A stretch of DNA of 17,607 bases, from positions 1 through 17,607 of the forward strand of contig CAJFNE010000023.1 of assembly GCA_904393855.1 (NCBI GenBank), written 5' to 3'. The number at the start of each line of letters is the position of its first letter. The first letter of the stretch is position 1. The position numbers were made by a program, and so were the translations under genes. The stretch comes from an uncultured Oscillibacter sp. Its GTDB lineage: Bacteria; Bacillota; Clostridia; Oscillospirales; Oscillospiraceae. The notes beneath the pieces were generated by a model. It was not told the origin of the DNA. It made no database searches and saw only the letters and a program-made list of their open reading frames with translations. This document shows positions 13,071-17,607 of the stretch, piece by piece.

Positions 13071-13463
13071 GTGAAACACCGGGTTAAAGTTACTGTGATT
13101 GACAAAAAACTCTATCCCGAACTGCAGCTCCAATATTGTGCTGATCCGAACTCCGGCCCCTGCCTTTGCTATAATATTGGGGATGAGTTTATCTTTGACC
13201 GTGATGGTGATAAGGATGATTTCTGGCACATGGGCTTGAATACCTTGGTGAAAACCACCGCTGACCCAGACACCGTTGCAGGCGGGCCTAAAATGCCACA
13301 CTGTTCAGAGGCTTGGGATGCTATTTCACGGTATATCTACACAGGATTACAAGGTGGATCGATCATGCGGGGCTGGATGAAAGAAGAAAACACAATGATT
13401 GCTTGTTGTTCCGATGGTACTCGTCCGGTTATTTTCAAAATCGAGCGAATTGATGAAGAATAA
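13071..13463 (+). CDS. TIGR04076-family protein of unknown function
   Basis: A 130-residue soluble protein starting at GTG with TAGGAGGA 7 nt upstream. The pattern fits the TIGR04076 family: an N-terminal KVTVIDKKLYPELQ strand, a GPCLCYNIGDEFIF segment with two Cys, a PHCSEAWDAISRYIYTGLQGG middle with Cys/Trp, and a conserved end CCSDGTRPVIFKIERID. Function is unknown; relatives occur near flavodoxin and oxidoreductase genes. It is the only plus-strand gene in the island, has its own promoter and terminator, and is visibly more AT-rich with AAA, GAT and TAT codons where neighbours prefer AAG, GAC and TAC, suggesting separate acquisition. Confidence 0.82.
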   Translation: MKHRVKVTVIDKKLYPELQLQYCADPNSGPCLCYNIGDEFIFDRDGDKDDFWHMGLNTLVKTTADPDTVAGGPKMPHCSEAWDAISRYIYTGLQGGSIMRGWMKEENTMIACCSDGTRPVIFKIERIDEE

Positions 13464-13485
13464 ACGATTGTAAATGAAATTTACC

Positions 13486-13515
13486 AGTGGATGCTTATTA
13501 GGGCATCCACTTTTT
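13486..13515 (+). terminator. Intrinsic terminator of the TIGR04076 gene
   Basis: AGTGGATGC (13486-13494) pairs with GCATCCACT (13503-13511) with an 8-nt loop; the T-run TTTTT (13511-13515) begins on the last base of the stem. It is 22 nt after the stop. Confidence 0.85.
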
Positions 13516-13597
13516 CCTTCATAGAGCCCCTTTCATTAGGAACGTGCCGTACTCATATTGACCTGATAGCGTGGATCACATCACAGGTCACACCGCC

Positions 13598-13678
13598 TTA
13601 CTTGGCTATCCTCCACATATTTTCTTCCTCAACTCTGTCCAGGCCGCTGGAGCAGCCGGTGATCAGCCACGTTCTCAT
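13598..13678 (-). pseudogene. SDR oxidoreductase N-terminal stub
   Basis: After the flavoprotein stop at 13695 a new start at 13678, preceded by GGGGGGAG, reads MRTWLITGCSSGL, the typical beginning of one SDR subgroup (coenzyme motif TGxxxGxG). At the next residue the match ends: Asp stands where the last motif Gly is expected, followed by RVEEENMWRIAK and a stop. Base composition also becomes AT-rich there. Family members are about 250-280 residues, so more than 90% of the gene is missing, probably through a deletion or an insertion of the neighbouring AT-rich segment. It would have been the last gene of operon C. Confidence 0.7.
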
Positions 13679-13694
13679 ATGCTCCCCCCGCCGT

Positions 13695-14327
13695 CTATCG
13701 AATGAAGTTGGTGCTGATCCGGGGCTCCTGCTCCGGGATGGCAATGCCGGCCTTTCGGCCCGCCTCGATGCTTCGGAGCATCCAGGCCATGTTTCTCCCC
13801 AGCACCCGCATGATCTGCATCCCCTCAAGATCCTTTTGGACCTCCTCCGGCGTCTGGCCGTGGACCATGTTCCAGTAGCGGGAGGTCACGATGGGCATCT
13901 GGGCGTAGAGCAGGTATTTGTTCAGCTCATCCAGGGCGGCTGTGGTCCCCGCCCGCCGGGCGGAGACCAGGGCCGCTCCCGGCTTGAAGGCGAATCGGTT
14001 CAGCCCGGCGCAGTGATCGGTAAAGAAGGCCCGGCTCAAAAAGCCCAGCATGGAGGCCGCGGCGGAGGCAAAGTGGACTGGCGCCCCGAACACGAATCCG
14101 TCGTAGTCCTCGGCCGCGTCCAGGAATATATTCACTGTGTCCTCATACCGGCACCGTCCCGTCTTGGCACAGAACCCGCAGCCGACACAGCCGGTGAGGG
14201 GATGGTTCCCGATCCAGAAAGTATCGCTCCTGATCCCCGCTTCCCGCAGAGCCGCGCCCACCTCCTGGAGAGCCGCGTCGGTACAGCCGCTCTGGTGAGG
14301 ACTTCCGTTTACCAAAAGTACCTGCAT
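13695..14327 (-). CDS. Iron-sulfur flavoprotein-like oxidoreductase (flavodoxin fold, 210 aa)
   Basis: Cytoplasmic flavodoxin-fold protein. GSPHQSGCTD (8-17) is the FMN-phosphate loop; Cys47, Cys50, Cys53 and Cys59 form the CX2CX2CX5C motif seen in Isf-type proteins; GAPVHFASAAASMLGFLSR (81-99) is the flavin-side loop, Ala-rich where the shorter paralogs have a Tyr/Phe patch. It is about 30 residues longer than those paralogs, with an extra C-terminal helix region (about 165-205). AAAGGGGC precedes the ATG. A 122-nt gap to the MATE gene with a dyad and -10-like sequences suggests an additional internal promoter. Probable role: NAD(P)H- or ferredoxin-linked reduction of an acceptor; substrate unknown. 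Confidence 0.87.
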   Translation of the reverse strand: MQVLLVNGSPHQSGCTDAALQEVGAALREAGIRSDTFWIGNHPLTGCVGCGFCAKTGRCRYEDTVNIFLDAAEDYDGFVFGAPVHFASAAASMLGFLSRAFFTDHCAGLNRFAFKPGAALVSARRAGTTAALDELNKYLLYAQMPIVTSRYWNMVHGQTPEEVQKDLEGMQIMRVLGRNMAWMLRSIEAGRKAGIAIPEQEPRISTNFIR

Positions 14328-14368
14328 GTTGTTGCCCCTTTCTGCCTGTTTGTTTCCTTTTCCAGTTA

Positions 14369-14400
14369 AGTATAGTGTAATCCCCCTCGGGCATAGGGAG
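14369..14400 (-). promoter_or_regulatory. Possible regulated promoter before the 210-residue flavoprotein
   Basis: On the minus strand TATACT (14369-14374) and overlapping TACACT (14374-14379) are -10 candidates. An imperfect dyad lies just upstream (CTCCCT at 14395-14400 and AGGGGG at 14382-14387). No good -35 is present, as expected for an activator-dependent promoter. Confidence 0.3.
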
Positions 14401-14449
14401 AAGTCTCGAAAAGTTTCGGAGTATCAACCATCCGGTATAAAGCCCGGTT

Positions 14450-15358
14450 TTAGACGGATGCCTGCTCCGCCGGGGGCAGGTGCCGGAACGTGGAGCGGTA
14501 CATCCCCAGAGATACCGGGAGCATGATGACCTCCACCACCAGCTGGGTCCAGATCATACCGTACAGCCCGATGGTCACATCCATCAAGATCAGCAGAGGG
14601 ATATTCAAAAGTCCCTGGCGGCAGGCGGTGAGGATGGCGGACTGCACCCCCTTGCCCATGGCCTGGAGGGTATAGCTGATGAGGAAGTTCACCGCCGTCA
14701 GCGGCACCGCCAGGCAGGCGATCCGCAGGAAGGAGGCTCCCAGGGCGCTGGTCTCCGCCTCCGGGATGAACAGGTGGAGAAGCTGCGGCGCAAACACCGC
14801 GAAGCAGGCCACACAGCAGGCGGAGAAGATCAGCGCCGTCTTCCAGGAAAAGTAGGACACGGAGCGCATCCGGTCATAGTTCCGGGCGGCGTAGTTGTAG
14901 CCCACCAGGGGCATGAACCCCTGGCACAGTCCCATGGACACGTTCAGGGGGAACTGGTCGATGCGCTTGACGATGCCGTAGGCCGCCACCGGGATGTCCC
15001 CGTAGCCGGAGGCCAGGTGGACCATCACCATGTTGGAGGCGTTGCCCAGGGCAGTGGCCAGGGCGGAGGCCAGTCCCACGGAGAAGATGGGCCCCACATA
15101 GCGGAACGTAAAGTATTGGGGCCAAAAGGACACCGCCGTATGCCCCCTCAGCCGGAGGTAGGCCCCGGCGAAGAACACCACCGACGCGGCGTTGGAGCAG
15201 GCGGTGGCGATGGCCGCCCCGGCCACATCCAGGCGGAAGCCGAAGATCAGGATGGGGTCCAGGATCACGTTCAGGATGCCGCCGAACATCATGCCGGCGC
15301 TGGCCTCCCGGGCGTGGCCCTCGCTGCGGAGCAGATGCCCCAGGGCAAGGCTCACCAT
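14450..15358 (-). CDS. MATE-family efflux transporter, 3' piece of a frameshifted gene
   Basis: This frame continues the transporter begun at 15810, from MVSLALGHLLRSEGHAREAS through the end. It contains about nine hydrophobic helices and family-typical segments: GGILNVILDPILIFGF, AYGIVKRIDQFPLNVSMGLCQGFMPLVGYNYAARNYDR (two adjoining stretches) and a late FLISYTLQAMGKG. The open frame extends upstream to 15388, but those codons overlap the correct frame and are spurious. A single C added in GTGCC(C)ACCATGG near 15359-15365 would rejoin both pieces into about 452 residues, normal for MATE. No clear T-rich terminator follows; the 210-residue flavoprotein starts 122 nt later. Confidence 0.82.
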   Translation of the reverse strand: MVSLALGHLLRSEGHAREASAGMMFGGILNVILDPILIFGFRLDVAGAAIATACSNAASVVFFAGAYLRLRGHTAVSFWPQYFTFRYVGPIFSVGLASALATALGNASNMVMVHLASGYGDIPVAAYGIVKRIDQFPLNVSMGLCQGFMPLVGYNYAARNYDRMRSVSYFSWKTALIFSACCVACFAVFAPQLLHLFIPEAETSALGASFLRIACLAVPLTAVNFLISYTLQAMGKGVQSAILTACRQGLLNIPLLILMDVTIGLYGMIWTQLVVEVIMLPVSLGMYRSTFRHLPPAEQASV

Positions 15359-15810
15359 GGTGGCACGCCGCCGATCACCACCACCCACAGCAGATAGTCC
15401 TCCGCGTAGCCATAGGTGTCCGGGCTGGCGCCCAGAAAAGTCAGCAGGGGACGCCGCGCCAGGAAGCTCCCCAGGGAGAAGCAGGCGGTCACCACGGCCC
15501 CCGCCCAGATGCTGAAGGAGGACACATAGCGGATCTCTCCCTCCCGCTTCACCCCCAGCATCCGGGAGATCAGGCTGCTGCCGCCCAGGCCAAACAGGTT
15601 TCCCAGGGCGGTGAGCAGGTTGAACCAGGGAGACACCAGGGACACCGCCGCCACCATATAGGGGGCCCCCAGCTGCCCCACGAAGAAGGTGTCCGCCAGG
15701 TTGTAGATCATGGTCACCACCTGGCTGATCACTGTGGGAATGGCCAGGGTGGCCACCGCCCGGGGCACCGGGACGGTCTCAAAGAGTTCTTGTTCGCTGA
15801 ATGCCGCCAT
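15352..15810 (-). CDS. MATE-family efflux transporter, 5' piece of a frameshifted gene
   Basis: Residues 1-149 are the N-terminal part of a multidrug/toxin extrusion transporter (cation-coupled export of organic compounds). The family-typical first helix ATLAIPTVISQVVTMIYNLA with the following DTFFVGQLG is present, then about three more helices and SSLISRMLGVKREGE. The frame is lost after VVVIGGVP (PW, stop). The start codon at 15810 has only a modest AGAAGG site about 14 nt upstream. The gene is 33 nt after a flavoprotein gene in operon C, suggesting export of a compound processed by the neighbouring oxidoreductases; this is inference. Confidence 0.83.
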   Translation of the reverse strand: MAAFSEQELFETVPVPRAVATLAIPTVISQVVTMIYNLADTFFVGQLGAPYMVAAVSLVSPWFNLLTALGNLFGLGGSSLISRMLGVKREGEIRYVSSFSIWAGAVVTACFSLGSFLARRPLLTFLGASPDTYGYAEDYLLWVVVIGGVPPW

Positions 15811-15843
15811 GGAGCAGGTCAGCCTTCTTTCCTCTGGATTTTC

Positions 15844-16377
15844 TCAGGCCCGCTTTCCCGCCTGATAGGCCGCCTGGAACGCCTGGGTCTCCAGCACCTC
15901 GCCCTTCTGGTACACGCCGGAGCCGTAGATACGGTCCCGGACCTTGGCGCCGGGGAGGCAGTCGGTAAAGCCCTCCATCGCGTCCATGGTCCGCTCCATG
16001 GCCCCCTTGCCCGCGGCGGCTGTGGCGATGAAGTAGACCTCCTTGTCCCGGATCTCCGTATACCGGGGCAGAGTCCGGTCAATGAGGGTCTTCAGCTGGC
16101 CATTCATGGAGTAGAAATACACCGGGGTGGCCAGCACCAGCACGTCGGCCTCCACCATTTTCTCCAGGATATCCGCCATGTCGTCTTTCTGGACGCAGAC
16201 GCCGGTGCCCCGGCAGCCGTAGCAGGCCAGGCAGGGGGCGATCTTCTTCTCCTGCACCCGAATCTTCTCCACTGTGTGGCCCGCCTCCCGGGCCCCCTTG
16301 GCGAACGCGTCGCACAGCAGGTCGGAGTTGCCCCCTTTCCGGGGGCTGGCGGACAGAATTAAAATCTTCTTGGACAT
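15844..16377 (-). CDS. Iron-sulfur flavoprotein-like oxidoreductase (flavodoxin fold, 177 aa)
   Basis: Cytoplasmic flavodoxin-fold protein with FMN loop SPRKGGNSD (11-19), flavin-side loop TPVYFYSMNGQLKTLIDR (84-101) and Cys49, Cys52, Cys55 and Cys61 (CX2CX2CX5C, Isf-type cluster motif). It resembles the 178-residue protein at 5642-6178 in length and layout, so the two are paralogs in different operons. GGGAGAG lies just before the ATG. It is 79 nt after the flavodoxin lipoprotein and 33 nt before MATE. A pairing of a cytoplasmic iron-sulfur flavoprotein with an extracytoplasmic flavodoxin also occurs in operon B, supporting a functional link. Confidence 0.88.
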   Translation of the reverse strand: MSKKILILSASPRKGGNSDLLCDAFAKGAREAGHTVEKIRVQEKKIAPCLACYGCRGTGVCVQKDDMADILEKMVEADVLVLATPVYFYSMNGQLKTLIDRTLPRYTEIRDKEVYFIATAAAGKGAMERTMDAMEGFTDCLPGAKVRDRIYGSGVYQKGEVLETQAFQAAYQAGKRA

Positions 16378-16456
16378 TTCTCTCCCAATCCTTTCTCGTC
16401 AAAAATTGACAGGCGGAAGCCGGAGCCTTTGGCCCCGGCTCCCTGCCGTTTTTTCC

Positions 16457-17143
16457 TTATTGCGCGGACAGACCCAGGCTGTCCACCCACTCGCTGACGT
16501 CCTCACTGCTGGCGCTGGAGCGGAACCGCTCCCCCTCCTGCCAGTCTCCGGTGCCGGCCAGGTCCGCCAGCAGGCCTCCGCTCTCCCCCAGGCCGGAGGA
16601 AGAGGAGGTGCAGAACGGGATCACCGTTTTGCTGGTGAAGTCGTTGGCCGCCACAAAGCTGCTCACCGGCCAGGCGGCGATGCCCCACCAGATGGGATAG
16701 CCGATAAACACGGTGTCGTAGTCGTCCCAGTTCTCCACCTCCGTGGTGGTCAGCTCCACGTCCCGGAGGGACTCGTCGGCGTACTCCCGGCTGACCCGGC
16801 TGTTCTCATCCGACCAGTTCATGTCCTCATCCGTATAGGGCTCCGCCGGGGTGATTTCGAAGAGGTCGCCAACCGTGGCCTCCGCAATGTCGTTCGCCAC
16901 GGATTCCGTGTGGCCGGTGGCGGAGAAGTATACCACCAGCACATTGCCGCCCGCAGTGGTCTCGTCGCCGGAGGTCTCCGGGGCGGCGGTATCCGTACTT
17001 GAGTCCGCAGGGGGCGTCGTCTCCTCCTGGGTCTGACCGGCGGTCTGATCGTCGGCGGAGCTGTCATTGCCGCCGCAGGCGGCCAGGGACAGCGCCATGG
17101 CCCCTGCCAGCAGGCAGCTGAAAAACTTCTTCCAGGTCTTCAT
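16457..17143 (-). CDS. Flavodoxin lipoprotein
   Basis: A 228-residue lipid-anchored protein. The signal peptide ends in lipobox LAAC with Cys23; a Thr/Asp/Glu-rich linker (24-65) leads to a flavodoxin domain (67-228) with FMN loop SATGHTE (74-80), GDLFEITPAEPY, DTVFIGYPIWWG and a C-terminal EWVDSLGL. It should face outward from the membrane, binding FMN non-covalently; no ApbE-type flavinylation motif was noticed. GAGGAGGAA precedes the ATG. It is 29 nt after an alpha/beta hydrolase and upstream of an iron-sulfur flavoprotein. Its domain is close to that of the SLH protein at 9632-10774, down to near-identical DNA over one patch. Inferred role: extracytoplasmic electron transfer. Confidence 0.92.
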   Translation of the reverse strand: MKTWKKFFSCLLAGAMALSLAACGGNDSSADDQTAGQTQEETTPPADSSTDTAAPETSGDETTAGGNVLVVYFSATGHTESVANDIAEATVGDLFEITPAEPYTDEDMNWSDENSRVSREYADESLRDVELTTTEVENWDDYDTVFIGYPIWWGIAAWPVSSFVAANDFTSKTVIPFCTSSSSGLGESGGLLADLAGTGDWQEGERFRSSASSEDVSEWVDSLGLSAQ

Positions 17144-17172
17144 AAAAGGTTCCTCCTCGTCTGCGTTTTGAT

Positions 17173-17607
17173 TTACGCTGTCACGTTCTCCTGAATCCAG
17201 GCCTCGATTTGGTCGGCGATGACGTCGTTGTTCAGCTCCTGGAACATGAAGTGAGAGTTGCCGGTGATGCCCTCGTCCGGCAGGTGGACCACCGTGCTGT
17301 TTCCGCCGGCGGCGTTATAGGCCTCGGTAAAGGTGTCGGCACTGGCGGCCATCATGGACCACATGGCGGCGGCGGGCACGTCGGTGAACTCCTCGCCGAT
17401 GTAATCGCCGTAGTAGAAGGTGACGGGAATGTTCTGCTCCACCAGGGCGTTGTAGGCGTCGCTGTCCGCCTCCGGGGCCATGCCCGGCTCGATGGCCACG
17501 ATAGCGGCCACATGGTCCGTGTACCGGGGCACCTCCCAGCCGGGGATGCCGCCCTGGGAGTGGGTCACCAGGATGGAATCCTGGCCGGTGCGGTCATAGA
17601 TCTCGTC
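17173..17607 (-). CDS. Alpha/beta hydrolase, partial (C-terminal 144 residues)
   Basis: The frame is open to the right edge, so the N-terminus is outside the window; the GTG at 17568 is internal. The visible part begins DEIYDRTGQDSILVTHSQGG, whose HSQGG is a nucleophile elbow (Ser in SxGG form) of alpha/beta hydrolases. A His in GNSHFMFQELNND near the end fits the catalytic His of the cap-proximal loop, and an acidic residue in YGDYIGEEF could complete the triad. Such enzymes hydrolyse esters or lactones. It is 29 nt upstream of the flavodoxin lipoprotein and belongs to operon C. Whether it is secreted cannot be told without the N-terminus. Confidence 0.8.
   Translation of the reverse strand, partial: DEIYDRTGQDSILVTHSQGGIPGWEVPRYTDHVAAIVAIEPGMAPEADSDAYNALVEQNIPVTFYYGDYIGEEFTDVPAAAMWSMMAASADTFTEAYNAAGGNSTVVHLPDEGITGNSHFMFQELNNDVIADQIEAWIQENVTA

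Noticed and set aside
17568..17568. GTG 17568 as the start of the alpha/beta hydrolase
   Set aside because: It falls inside the beta-strand before the nucleophile elbow, and the frame remains open with sensible sequence to the window edge.
1..17607. CRISPR array, tRNA/rRNA genes, insertion sequence or prophage
   Set aside because: No regularly spaced direct repeats, no tRNA-like cloverleaf and no transposase, integrase or phage structural protein was found in any frame.

Overview
The window looks like a GC-rich Gram-positive gut Clostridia chromosome, probably Oscillospiraceae (Flavonifractor/Lawsonibacter-like). This is inferred from strong AGGAGG-type ribosome sites, lipoprotein signals with an LAAC lipobox, S-layer-homology (SLH) repeats, a GHKL (AgrC-like) sensor kinase, clostridial-type alcohol dehydrogenases and the high GC of nearly all genes. 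No tRNA, rRNA, CRISPR array, transposase or phage gene was seen.

Left, plus strand (1-3310): the tail of a probable response regulator overlaps a GHKL sensor kinase by an ATGA junction. A strong terminator follows, then a monocistronic AzgA/PbuG-type NCS2 purine permease with a long leader. These look like ordinary housekeeping or signalling genes.

Right, almost all minus strand (3237-17607): an accessory redox island in three transcription units. Unit A (12758 to 7654) encodes a clostridial NADP-type zinc alcohol dehydrogenase (frameshifted), an aldo/keto reductase, an SLH-flavodoxin fusion, an SDR and a YqhD/BdhA-type iron alcohol dehydrogenase. Unit B (7305 to 3368) encodes a lipoprotein with a flavodoxin plus a cyclophilin-like domain, an iron-sulfur flavoprotein, a DUF4405 membrane protein, a flavin reductase, a cupin and a broken aldo/keto reductase. 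Unit C (beyond 17607 to 13598) encodes an alpha/beta hydrolase (partial), a flavodoxin lipoprotein, an iron-sulfur flavoprotein, a MATE transporter (frameshifted), a third iron-sulfur flavoprotein and an SDR stub. The only plus-strand gene in this part is an AT-richer TIGR04076-family gene at 13071.

The notable theme is three flavodoxin domains predicted to lie outside the membrane (two lipid-anchored, one S-layer-anchored), next to three cytoplasmic flavoproteins with a CX2CX2CX5C motif, a His-rich DUF4405 membrane protein, a flavin reductase and several NAD(P)H-dependent carbonyl/alcohol oxidoreductases. My inference is a cell-envelope flavin electron-transfer or reductive detoxification system; substrate and direction of electron flow cannot be read from sequence. 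No regulator lies in the island, although some promoters carry dyads in or near the -35/-10 spacer as MerR-family targets do.

The island also shows decay or sequence error: three genes are each broken by what looks like one missing G/C base, and two operon-terminal genes are truncated stubs.
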